37,263 nucleotides of DNA from a virus. Below, piece by piece: positions 25,294 through 30,469 of the stretch. The DNA is taken from positions 1 to 37,263 of IMG/VR virus record IMGVR_UViG_3300037882_001567; one strand, given 5' to 3'. Positions within the stretch are counted from its first letter, which is position 1. Each line of letters opens with the position of its first letter. The translations under genes and the position numbers were made by a program. The notes under the pieces are model-generated. The model saw only the letters and a list, made by a program, of their open reading frames with translations. It was not told where the DNA came from and did no database searches.

Positions 25294-25363
25294 TGACCTA
25301 ACGTGTCACACGAAGAAAATACGTATGTTCACTATTGCGAAACAACGAAGTTGCCGATATACT
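25294..25363 (+). promoter_or_regulatory. upstream element A plus promoter
   Basis: TGACCTAACGTGTCA (25294-25308) with AAAATAC 22 bases after its start, then TTGCGA (25335-25340), 17-base spacer, TATACT (25358-25363). The element ends 27 bases before the -35 box. The same element and spacing occur at 26364 and 28842. It has a TGAC/GTCA dyad typical of a regulator site, probably an activator because of its position. Confidence 0.65.
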
Positions 25364-25400
25364 CTATAGAGTTAAACAATTCAGTATAAGGAAGTGAGTT

Positions 25401-25604
25401 ATACAAGTTATCAGCCAGAATCAAGCGGGCGTTCAGTTGGTCAAGGGAATCTTGGGCTACAGCATTAAGGGTTCACAGGGGCAAGTGTTACACGTTGGCA
25501 GCGAAAAGTACGTTCGCCAAGTTTGGAATGACCGCTACAATTGGAAAATGGAATTCAATCCGTCGTTCGGAATGCGGGTGACGTTTAATGGGGTTCGCCC
25601 GTAG
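25401..25604 (+). CDS. 67-aa protein, apparent ATA start
   Basis: The frame IQVISQNQAGVQLVKGILGYSIKGSQGQVLHVGSEK...FNPSFGMRVTFNGVRP has good coding character, but no ATG or GTG lies before its conserved part. ATA at 25401 sits 8 bases after AAGGA, the spacing at which the two genes with the same promoter type (26470, 28949) have ATG. So ATA is the likely initiation codon or a mutated ATG. A TTG at 25437 without a ribosome site is the alternative. Function unknown. Confidence 0.55.
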   Translation: MQVISQNQAGVQLVKGILGYSIKGSQGQVLHVGSEKYVRQVWNDRYNWKMEFNPSFGMRVTFNGVRP

Positions 25605-25612
25605 TTTAGCTC

Positions 25613-25641
25613 TTGACAGGACAGGGCGAAGCCCCTATAAT
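25613..25641 (+). promoter_or_regulatory. strong sigma70 promoter
   Basis: TTGACA, 17-base spacer containing GGGCGAAGCCC dyad, TATAAT (25636-25641). The expected start base is the A of the ATG at 25648. Confidence 0.85.
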
Positions 25642-25647
25642 ACAACC

Positions 25648-25872
25648 ATGAAATACAACCTACAATTTAAGCGTTGCATCCAAAGCGTTTACGGCTGGTT
25701 CGATGCTGGCAGCTTCGATACGCTGGATGAATGCGTTCACGAACTGTATTGCCACTATTGGCTGGATGCCAAGGTTATTGGCCCCAACGGCGAAGAATAC
25801 TCGATTGGTGAACAAGAGTACAGCGACGAGGATGGGGCTGAGTGCGTTTCTTTCTATTTCACCGGAGTCTAA
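25648..25872 (+). CDS. 74-aa acidic protein on a leaderless mRNA
   Basis: MKYNLQFKRCIQSVYGWFDAGSFDTLDECVHELYCHYWLDAKVIGPNGEEYS... is acidic in its C-terminal half with three Cys. The ATG is the seventh base after the -10 box, so the transcript should begin with AUG and lack an SD. No domain recognised. The next gene follows with its own SD 6 bases upstream. Confidence 0.65.
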   Translation: MKYNLQFKRCIQSVYGWFDAGSFDTLDECVHELYCHYWLDAKVIGPNGEEYSIGEQEYSDEDGAECVSFYFTGV

Positions 25873-25873
25873 C

Positions 25874-26050
25874 ATGAAAGTTTATGTCGCTCGTGATTAT
25901 GACGCTATTACTTATGCCGGCACGATGTTGGCCGCTGCTAAGTTAAAATGTCGCGGAGACAGTATCATCCAAGTTTGGCAAAATGGGCAGCTTATTGGGT
26001 GGTGGACCGTCCATAGTGTAGCCCCTACATGGAGATTCGTTGCCGTATGA
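25874..26050 (+). CDS. 58-aa hypothetical protein
   Basis: MKVYVARDYDAITYAGTMLAAAKLKCRGDSIIQVWQNGQLIGWW..., a small alpha/beta fold. GGAG stands 6 bases upstream of the ATG. The stop overlaps the next ATG (ATGA at 26047). Function unknown. Confidence 0.6.
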   Translation: MKVYVARDYDAITYAGTMLAAAKLKCRGDSIIQVWQNGQLIGWWTVHSVAPTWRFVAV

Positions 26051-26261
26051 AATATCTCGTTTCACTCGTTTTGCTTTACATTTTCCTTACAACTCTAATC
26101 GCGGTAGGTCTCTGGCGTATCTGATTATCGTTAAGGGCGTGATTTGCCACCGTGTTGACAGCTTCGCGGCAGAGTTGGAACTATACAATAGTTCAGGCGA
26201 GGCCGATTCCGAAGTTTTCAAAATAAACCCGGATAAAACCTTTAGCAAAGTATTGCCCTAA
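26047..26261 (+). pseudogene. small exported protein interrupted by a frameshift
   Basis: The ATG at 26047, coupled to the previous stop (ATGA), opens a hydrophobic leader MKYLVSLVLLYIFLTTLIAV that ends at a TGA at 26122. The -1 frame from about 26118 continues with YLIIVKGVICHRVDSFAAELELYN...KTFSKVLP to 26261 without its own start. Together they read as one small secreted or membrane protein with a single frame error near 26105-26124. No classical slippery heptamer is seen. It could also be a 25-aa membrane peptide followed by a non-coding remnant. Confidence 0.5.
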
Positions 26262-26337
26262 GTGCTTAGCCTGTAAGGCTTTAGGGCCGGCGGGGCCCGC
26301 GCGCGCGTCGTAAGTCCTTATGGCGTAAGGAGTTACG
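26259..26337 (+). repeat. three-hairpin intergenic repeat, copy 1
   Basis: Starts with the stop codon of the upstream frame. Arm 1 is AGCC-TGTAA-GGCT within AGTGCTTAGCC; the middle is a GC block with GGCGGGGCCCGC; arm 3 is TAAGTCCTTA / TAAGGAGTTA around TGGCG. Eight such copies lie between 26,259 and 34,812. Confidence 0.85.
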
Positions 26338-26363
26338 TCTAACATTGGCCGGTGCAGCCCGCG

Positions 26364-26433
26364 TGACCAAACGTGTCAAACCGCTAAAATACAGGCGTTC
26401 ACTATTGCGGAACTGCGAAACAACCGATATAGT
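26364..26433 (+). promoter_or_regulatory. upstream element B plus promoter
   Basis: TGACCAAACGTGTCA (26364-26378), AAAATAC, then GTTCACTATTGCGG shared with element A; -35 TTGCGG (26405-26410), 17-base spacer, -10 TATAGT (26428-26433). Drives the 115-aa gene at 26470. Confidence 0.65.
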
Positions 26434-26469
26434 ATATACATACGACACGCTTAACAAAGGGATTCAATC

Positions 26470-26817
26470 ATGGCTTTCGCAAACGTAACCGTCCTTAACA
26501 TTTCCGAGTTTGTTCGCACGAATTTTCACACGCCCAAGGCGGTTGACGAAGTCTTTGAATGCATCGAAATGCAAACGAGCGACGGCTATCGTCTGCGGAA
26601 TTTCACCCGCCAGGGCAGCGAGTTTTCGCGGGCGGTCAAGGTGGATGAATCGTTCCCGCTATCCTACACGGTCAAGGAAAAGCGAACCTGCCCGGAAACC
26701 GGCATGGCTTACACGGCGGTTACGTTTTGCTCCAAAGGTCAGACCAAAGCGGCTATCGCCGTTGAAAAGAAGGCCGCAAAGATTCTGGCACGAAATCGGA
26801 AACTGGGGCTTGCGTAG
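26470..26817 (+). CDS. 115-aa hypothetical protein
   Basis: MAFANVTVLNISEFVRTNFHTPKAVDEVFECIEMQTSDG... with a basic, Ala/Lys-rich C-terminal helix (AAIAVEKKAAKILARNRKLGLA, quoted as VEKKAAKILARNRKLG). AAGGGA stands 7 bases before the ATG. The shape is that of a small nucleic-acid-binding protein; no family recognised. Confidence 0.65.
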   Translation: MAFANVTVLNISEFVRTNFHTPKAVDEVFECIEMQTSDGYRLRNFTRQGSEFSRAVKVDESFPLSYTVKEKRTCPETGMAYTAVTFCSKGQTKAAIAVEKKAAKILARNRKLGLA

Positions 26818-26838
26818 ACCGCCAACTGGCGGTATACT
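26810..26838 (+). promoter_or_regulatory. sigma70-like promoter
   Basis: TTGCGT (26810-26815), 17-base spacer with a CCGCCAACTGGCGG dyad, TATACT (26833-26838). It starts inside the end of the 115-aa gene and reads into the zinc-ribbon gene. Confidence 0.6.
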
Positions 26839-26872
26839 AGTCTTATTCAACCGCTTACCAATGGAGTTGAAA

Positions 26873-27133
26873 ATGATGACCGAGCAACAGCTATACGACC
26901 TACACCGCCACTATAGCTACAATTGCTTGTCGTGGGAACATTTTCTATTGCTCATTTCAACCCGCGAACTAGGCCATGAATCGTATGCGGTTGAGTGCTA
27001 TGAATGCGGGGAATTCATTTTGCCCGAACTAGGCGCTTCACACCGTTGCAATTGTGGTAATCGTCGCTGCTATATGCAATATAGTGAACCAAACAAGCTA
27101 AATCCAGGGTTTTTCTACGCGGCAGTTGATTAA
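26873..27133 (+). CDS. 86-aa zinc-ribbon-like protein
   Basis: MMTEQQLYDLHRHYSYNCLSWEHFLLLISTRELGHESYAVECYECGEFIL...HRCNCGNRRC. The pairs CYEC and CNCGNRRC can bind one zinc ion. GGAG lies 6 bases before the ATG at 26873. The tRNA-like RNA at 27134 begins on the base after its stop codon, so the two are on one transcript. Confidence 0.6.
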   Translation: MMTEQQLYDLHRHYSYNCLSWEHFLLLISTRELGHESYAVECYECGEFILPELGASHRCNCGNRRCYMQYSEPNKLNPGFFYAAVD

Positions 27134-27212
27134 GGGCCTGTGAGGGTTCGACCCACTGTAAAGCCGTACACGGAAACAGTAGGGCATCCGGGTTCAATTC
27201 CCGGCAGGTCCA
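27134..27212 (+). ncRNA. tRNA-like/tmRNA-end-like structured RNA
   Basis: 7-bp acceptor-like stem GGGCCTG/CAGGTCC, discriminator A, canonical T-arm CCGGG-TTCAATT-CCCGG. No D-arm or anticodon arm; instead GGG-TTCGA-CCC near the 5' end (compare the GGNTTCGAC of tmRNA D-loops) and a single hairpin ACTGT...ACAGT enclosing CCG-TACA-CGG. It looks like the tRNA-like domain of a tmRNA with only a mini-hairpin in place of the long mRNA part. The pairing is read directly; any charging by a synthetase is inference. Confidence 0.6.
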
Positions 27213-27231
27213 CTGATACTGCGTATCTTAA

Positions 27232-27342
27232 GGTGAAACTATGCCACCGTGAACTGTGAGCGGCGGGAATGAAAGCTTGCAACCGAGAGCTAGGCGGAAT
27301 GCAAGCGAAGCCGAAAGCCTAGCTACTGACTAAAATCTCACC
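27232..27342 (+). ncRNA. pseudoknotted structured RNA
   Basis: Outer pair GGTGA/TCACC. Inside lies a perfect H-type pseudoknot: stem 1 GCTTGC (27275) with GCAAGC (27301), stem 2 AGCTAGGC (27288) with GCCTAGCT (27317), loops of 7, 5 and 10 bases. No ORF. It lies between the tRNA-like RNA and repeat copy 2. I cannot match it to a known ribozyme or riboswitch. Confidence 0.65.
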
Positions 27343-27422
27343 CTAAACCCTTACGCCGTATGGACTTACGGCGTTCGCGGGGGCCCCGCCGAGCGTAAGT
27401 CGTTGGTACATAAGGACTTAGA
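27343..27422 (+). repeat. three-hairpin intergenic repeat, copy 2
   Basis: Arm 1 CGCCGTA/TACGGCG, central GCGGGGGCCCCGC, arm 3 TAAGTCGTTG/ATAAGGACTTA. Followed by GACCAAAGGTGTCGCAGCAAG, a relative of the upstream regulatory elements. Confidence 0.85.
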
Positions 27423-27483
27423 GCTACGCTCCCGGACCAAAGGTGTCGCAGCAAGAAAATAGCACAATTATAAAGGGCGGGCC

Positions 27484-27511
27484 TTGACAGGGGCGGGGGC
27501 CAGTGTATAAT
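27484..27511 (+). promoter_or_regulatory. strong sigma70 promoter
   Basis: TTGACA (27484-27489), 16-base GC-rich spacer, TATAAT (27506-27511). The predicted first base, A27518, is the first base of the helix of the RNA below. Confidence 0.85.
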
Positions 27512-27517
27512 GCGTAC

Positions 27518-27646
27518 ATGGCAAAAGGGGATTGAAAAGGCGGGTTTGACGGCGAGATAGACGGTTCGACTCCGTAGTTTCACAACCGCAAGTGATTTAC
27601 TCCCGCTATACAATCTCTGGGCATATCAACACCCTGCCATATTTTT
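27518..27646 (+). ncRNA. structured leader/RNA with T-arm-like hairpin
   Basis: Starts at the predicted start base with ATGGCA, which pairs with TGCCAT (27635-27640) just before ATTTTTATC. The first ATG gives only a 5-codon frame. Inside lie GCGGG/CCCGC and a T-arm-like ACGG-TTCGACT-CCGT followed by GTTTCAC. It may end at the T-rich stretch or act as the 5' leader of the 49-aa gene. Confidence 0.5.
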
Positions 27647-27673
27647 ATCATTTCCCTTTTAAGGTTCTTACCC

Positions 27674-27823
27674 ATGAACACGATTCTCAAGATTGGTTCG
27701 ACCATTGTGTACTGCACCCACTCGTTTAAGGTGGTGGCATTCACCAAAGAGGGGGTTGTCATCAGCAACCACCAGCGTACCATTACCATTACCCGCGAGC
27801 AGGCCCTCGCCTGTTCCAACTAA
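27674..27823 (+). CDS. 49-aa protein
   Basis: MNTILKIGSTIVYCTHSFKVVAFTKEGVVISNHQRTITITREQALACSN. A short beta-barrel-like peptide (SH3-like look), no recognised family. AAGG lies 9 bases before the ATG and the gene directly follows the structured RNA. Confidence 0.55.
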   Translation: MNTILKIGSTIVYCTHSFKVVAFTKEGVVISNHQRTITITREQALACSN

Positions 27824-27852
27824 ACTAGGCCCATAAGCCGCCTGTAGCCAGA

Positions 27853-27866
27853 AGAACGCGAGTTTA
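27853..27866 (+). repeat. AGAACGCGAGTTTA, variant of the AGCACGCGAGTTTT motif
   Basis: One of four copies (also 31051, 34980, 36021). Here it lies 5-18 bases before the ATG of the 57-aa gene and could supply the GAG of its ribosome site. In the others it ends a structured, non-coding stretch. Confidence 0.5.
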
Positions 27867-27870
27867 TACC

Positions 27871-28044
27871 ATGTTGCAATATACCGTATCGGAAAAGGTG
27901 GAAATCACCAAGGGCGAACTAATCACAATCAAGAACCTCGTCGATGCGAAGTTGTGGGAAGAGCGTCAGGACATCAACAAGAACAGTTGGCCGGCTCAAG
28001 AGCTTGCGAAGCTTTTGGAAAAACTTGAGAAAATCCTGAAATAG
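27871..28044 (+). CDS. 57-aa charged helical protein
   Basis: MLQYTVSEKVEITKGELITIKNLVDAKLWEERQDINKNSWPAQELAKLLEKLEKILK, mostly helical with a Leu/Lys amphipathic end. Preceded by the AGAACGCGAG motif. Function unknown. Confidence 0.55.
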   Translation: MLQYTVSEKVEITKGELITIKNLVDAKLWEERQDINKNSWPAQELAKLLEKLEKILK

Positions 28045-28048
28045 GCCA

Positions 28049-28077
28049 TTGACATAGAGGGGCTTTTGCCCTATAAT
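28049..28077 (+). promoter_or_regulatory. strong sigma70 promoter
   Basis: TTGACA (28049-28054), 17-base spacer with GGGGC-TTTT-GCCC dyad, TATAAT (28072-28077). Expected first base A28084. The transcript runs through three structured RNAs to the 83-aa gene. Confidence 0.85.
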
Positions 28078-28083
28078 ACATCC

Positions 28084-28168
28084 ATCGAAACAACAATCTA
28101 AGGGTTGACGGTGACTGCGGGTAGACCCTGAAAAGTCTAGCGAGGTCAAGTGGAACCGTAAAATATAC
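28084..28168 (+). ncRNA. structured 5' RNA domain of the 28,084 transcript
   Basis: After an unpaired A-rich start, GGTTGAC (28103) pairs with GTCAA...AACC (28145-28157), enclosing GACT/AGTC and GGG-TAGA-CCC. A separate hairpin CCGTA-AAATA-TACGG follows and runs into the tRNA-like element. No ORF. Confidence 0.5.
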
Positions 28169-28327
28169 GGCCCCCTAGCTTAATTGGTTAAAGCAGCAGA
28201 GCTACTACTCTGTTCCAGAAGTGCGGTCACTATTACACGTCGGCTTAGTCACCGACCAATGTAGGTGGACGCATGGAGGCATCAACTAGACTGGTTGATG
28301 ATGCCAGTTCGATTCTGGCGGGGGTCT
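28169..28327 (+). ncRNA. tRNA-like RNA with canonical ends and an expanded core
   Basis: 159 nt. Acceptor GGCCCCC/GGGGGTC, then TA, a textbook D-arm GCTT-AATTGGTTA-AAGC, and a textbook T-arm GCCAG-TTCGATT-CTGGC. Between them, instead of one anticodon arm, are CAGAG-CTACTA-CTCTG (6-base loop), a long interrupted hairpin from TGCG (28222) to CGCA (28273) with inner GTCGG/CCGAC, and CATCAAC-TAGACTG-GTTGATG (loop lacks U33). No standard anticodon loop fits. It could be a tRNA with an insertion or a dedicated tRNA mimic. Confidence 0.65.
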
Positions 28328-28328
28328 G

Positions 28329-28407
28329 CTTACACTGTAGGTCGAAAGACCGAACAACGAGGCGTCAGTCCACGCCTACAACCCCCGAAAGGGGGAGAGT
28401 GTGTAAG
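28329..28407 (+). ncRNA. 79-nt cloverleaf RNA with GAAA tetraloops
   Basis: A perfect 7-bp closing stem CTTACAC/GTGTAAG encloses three perfect hairpins: GGTC-GAAA-GACC, GGCGT-CAGTCC-ACGCC and CCCCC-GAAA-GGGGG. Size, 7-bp stem and 4/5/5-bp arms copy a tRNA cloverleaf, but the loops are GNRA tetraloops and there is no T-loop or anticodon. Confidence 0.75.
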
Positions 28408-28443
28408 GGACAAGACAACCACCATTCCTTAAGGACGAAGTCC

Positions 28444-28695
28444 ATGTATTACTGTGCAAATTCCAAAGTTGGTCAAGCTATCCACCCGGCCATCTGGATG
28501 ATTGTTTACTATTTCGTGGAGCGGCAAATCCCTATGGGTAAGCTGCATATTATCAATCTGGCCCGCAAAACAGCGGAAGCGACCGGGGCAAACAGCGAGG
28601 AAACTTCGCTTATAATGGTTAAGCAATTTGTTGAACATGTGGCGAACGAACACGCTTACAAGTTTGACGCAAAGCCTGCCCAGGTAACGACTTAG
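28444..28695 (+). CDS. 83-aa hypothetical protein
   Basis: MYYCANSKVGQAIHPAIWMIVYYFVERQIPMGKLHIINLARKTAEATGANSEE..., helical, small, no recognised family. AAGGA lies 8 bases before the ATG at 28444; longer frames upstream run through the structured RNAs and are rejected. The long structured leader makes post-transcriptional control plausible. The stop codon lies inside repeat copy 3. Confidence 0.6.
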   Translation: MYYCANSKVGQAIHPAIWMIVYYFVERQIPMGKLHIINLARKTAEATGANSEETSLIMVKQFVEHVANEHAYKFDAKPAQVTT

Positions 28696-28748
28696 GGCGG
28701 GCGGGGCCGCCCCGCGAAGCCTAAACCCTTATGGCATAAGCACTTACG
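28692..28748 (+). repeat. three-hairpin intergenic repeat, copy 3 (arm 1 missing)
   Basis: Central GCGGGGCCGCCCCGC and arm 3 TAAACCCTTA/ATAAGCACTTA are present; the first hairpin is missing because the coding region ends at the boundary. Confidence 0.8.
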
Positions 28749-28754
28749 TCAATC

Positions 28755-28840
28755 TTCCCGAACGGGAATATGGGGCTTGTTTTCGGCTGCGTAACGTGGT
28801 ATAATGGCCGGATTGTGTCCGATTATTCCCGATAGGGAAT
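28755..28840 (+). promoter_or_regulatory. promoter flanked by two operator-like palindromes
   Basis: Palindrome 1 is TTCCCG-AA-CGGGAA (28755-28768), palindrome 2 ATTCCC-GATA-GGGAAT (28825-28840), both followed by TATG-like bases. Between them lie TTGTTT (28777), a 17-base spacer and TATAAT (28800-28805). This looks like a repressor-controlled promoter; the second site is downstream of the start. Confidence 0.55.
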
Positions 28841-28841
28841 A

Positions 28842-28909
28842 TGACCAGACGTGTCAAACCCCAAAATACATCTGTACAGTATAGACACGCCGCACGAATC
28901 TGCTAGAAT
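28842..28909 (+). promoter_or_regulatory. upstream element C plus promoter
   Basis: TGACCAGACGTGTCA (28842-28856), AAAATAC, then TAGACA (28882-28887), 16-base spacer, TAGAAT (28904-28909). Same element-to-promoter distance as in copies A and B. Confidence 0.6.
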
Positions 28910-28948
28910 CCTATTATTGAGTTAAGGCCACTTACTAAGGATTGCCAA

Positions 28949-29368
28949 ATGAACATTTCGCTCGAATCGCGTTTCTCCGATGTTGAACTTTTCCAGATGT
29001 TCGACCTTGATATTGGCTCTTGCATGATTGCCCAGGGGCACAAGGCGAATGACCCTGCCCTAGTGAACAAGGGTCAACGTGTTCAGTCGAGTTTGCTTGT
29101 TTATCGCAATCGCAATCGGGCAGGCGACAACGTGCAAGCTGACGCGAAAACCAACTATCGCAAGTTGATGGGACACCCCGGCACGTTCAGCATTGAAATT
29201 GACAAATCGGGCAAGGGTGAACATAAAGTCAATATGCAGAAAACAGGCATCGGTTGTGACAAGGCTTTTCGGGCGAGTCGCGTAGCATCGCTGGCGGCAG
29301 CCTACGCAGAGAACACCGTGAGCGAAGTATCCCCTTTTGATGTCGGCTTTGCCGACTTCGGAGAATAG
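28949..29368 (+). CDS. 139-aa hypothetical protein
   Basis: MNISLESRFSDVELFQMFDLDIGSCMIAQGHKANDPALVNKGQRVQSSLLVYRNRNRAG... with a central HPGTFSIEIDKSGKGEHKVNMQ beta segment. Soluble; no motif I can name. AAGGA lies 7 bases before the ATG. It is controlled by element C and possibly by the flanked operators. It overlaps nothing, and the next gene starts 1 base after its stop. Confidence 0.65.
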   Translation: MNISLESRFSDVELFQMFDLDIGSCMIAQGHKANDPALVNKGQRVQSSLLVYRNRNRAGDNVQADAKTNYRKLMGHPGTFSIEIDKSGKGEHKVNMQKTGIGCDKAFRASRVASLAAAYAENTVSEVSPFDVGFADFGE

Positions 29369-29369
29369 A

Positions 29370-29669
29370 ATGAGCGAAGCGAACTACGATTTTCGGGCGT
29401 ATTATGACCAGTGGTGCAGCGAGAAAACGGGGCTGCCAAAATACCCCGTTGCTACAATTTGGTATCTATTCCAAGATAGCATTCGACACACTGAATTGAT
29501 TGCCACTGTTTCGGCGGCGGTCAATCGGTTGTGCATGATGAATTTGGAGCCGACCGGCTACAATGTAAATACGTACACTGACCACCTGCGACCTGACAAT
29601 TGTTCAGTAGCTCGCTGGCGGAACATTCTGAAATTGGTCATGCGTGAGGGAATGCCAGAGGCTCTCTAA
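29370..29669 (+). CDS. 99-aa hypothetical protein
   Basis: MSEANYDFRAYYDQWCSEKTGLPKYPVATIWYLFQDS... is helical, with no recognised family. GGAG stands 6 bases before the ATG at 29370. Its stop codon is the first part of repeat copy 4. Confidence 0.6.
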   Translation: MSEANYDFRAYYDQWCSEKTGLPKYPVATIWYLFQDSIRHTELIATVSAAVNRLCMMNLEPTGYNVNTYTDHLRPDNCSVARWRNILKLVMREGMPEAL

Positions 29670-29744
29670 GTCCTTTGTGCGTAAGCACTTAGGACACGGG
29701 GGGCGGCCCCGCGAGACGTAAGTGTATATGGCATAAGGACTTAG
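29666..29744 (+). repeat. three-hairpin intergenic repeat, copy 4
   Basis: Arm 1 is GTCCT..GTGC-GTAA-GCAC..AGGAC with a GNRA loop; centre GGGGCGGCCCCGC; arm 3 TAAGTG.../...GGACTTA. Copy 6 changes GTGC/GCAC to GTGT/ACAC, a compensatory change. Confidence 0.85.
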
Positions 29745-29773
29745 GCGATTTCGATAAACTTTGATTTTGCGCC

Positions 29774-29802
29774 TTGACCGTGGGCAACGCTCACGGTATA
29801 CT
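29774..29802 (+). promoter_or_regulatory. sigma70 promoter
   Basis: TTGACC (29774-29779), 17-base spacer with CCGTG/CACGG dyad, TATACT (29797-29802); reads into the phosphoribosyltransferase gene. Confidence 0.75.
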
Positions 29803-29832
29803 TGGGGAGTCAACTTAACCCGGAGCCATCAT

Positions 29833-30288
29833 ATGTCGCGGCATTCAAGCTATCTTAGTCACATTTTCGGCAGCGTCAACGAGTTGGAAAACACCGTTGC
29901 CTATACCGTGAAACAAGCGTCAAAAAAGCGATTTGATGCTATCGCTGTACGGGGTGTTTCAGGCATTACTATCGGTAGCATCGTGGCGTATGCCATGAAG
30001 AAGCCGCTGGTGGTGGTTCGTAAACCAAAAGATGGGTCGCACGGCGAATGCAAAGCCGAAGGATTGCCGAACGGCCCCTGCACCTATTTGGTGATTGATG
30101 ATTTCATTTCGAGCGGTCATACTGTCGCCAGCATCGTGCAAGAGATTCACGACGAATCGGAAGGGGAGGCCGAGCTTGTAGGCTCCATCGAAACCCGCGA
30201 AGGCCATCGCGGATTCAAGTCGGCAAAGAGCTTGGCAAAATTTTACCGCTACGTTGATGAGGCTATTAAGGGACAATATCAGCCCTAA
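29833..30288 (+). CDS. phosphoribosyltransferase
   Basis: 151 aa, type I PRTase fold. The PRPP loop is YLVIDDFISSGHTVAS (residues ~93-108) with the paired Asp; GVSGITIGSIVAYAM is the usual pyrophosphate-loop region and LVVVRKPKDGSHG the next strand. The ATG at 29833 has GGAG 7 bases upstream. It transfers a base to or from PRPP (purine or orotate type); the base cannot be told from sequence. A nucleotide-salvage or base-modification role is likely. Confidence 0.85.
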   Translation: MSRHSSYLSHIFGSVNELENTVAYTVKQASKKRFDAIAVRGVSGITIGSIVAYAMKKPLVVVRKPKDGSHGECKAEGLPNGPCTYLVIDDFISSGHTVASIVQEIHDESEGEAELVGSIETREGHRGFKSAKSLAKFYRYVDEAIKGQYQP

Positions 30289-30385
30289 CACTTACATCCT
30301 GATATTCAATCTCGATTGTAAATTGCTTCGCACTTACGCAGCCGAAAAGAGGTAGAACCAACAGCAAGAGGGAAAATTTCAGCAT
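30266..30385 (-). CDS. 39-aa lipoprotein on the opposite strand
   Basis: MLKFSLLLLVLPLFGC then a 23-residue alternating beta-like tail ending VRADIVP. Lys in the n-region, a Leu-rich core and LFGC lipobox make a complete lipoprotein signal. It lies antisense to the last 23 bases of the phosphoribosyltransferase gene. The ribosome site is weak (GGTG). It may be an outer-membrane lysis or superinfection-exclusion factor. Moderate confidence because it is short. Confidence 0.5.
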   Translation of the reverse strand: MLKFSLLLLVLPLFGCVSAKQFTIEIEYQDVSVRADIVP

Positions 30386-30400
30386 TTTTCACCGTAGGGG

Positions 30401-30428
30401 TTGACAGTGTGAAACTCTATGGTATAGT
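30401..30428 (+). promoter_or_regulatory. sigma70 promoter
   Basis: TTGACA (30401-30406), 16-base spacer, TATAGT (30423-30428), before the acidic-protein gene. Confidence 0.75.
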
Positions 30429-30469
30429 ATCGGTACGAAAGCCACTCACCTTTAGTTCAGGAAAACAAA

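Noticed and set aside
26040-26117. TTG-initiated reading MPYEISRFTRF...
   Set aside because: It is the out-of-frame shadow of the hydrophobic leader that starts at the coupled ATG at 26047.
27233-27583. One 351-nt tmRNA
   Set aside because: A strong promoter and a repeat copy lie inside, and no tag reading frame or tmRNA 5' D-loop consensus is seen at its start.
28273-28443. Upstream extension of the 83-aa protein
   Set aside because: It would translate through the tRNA-like arm and the cloverleaf; AAGGA marks the ATG at 28444.
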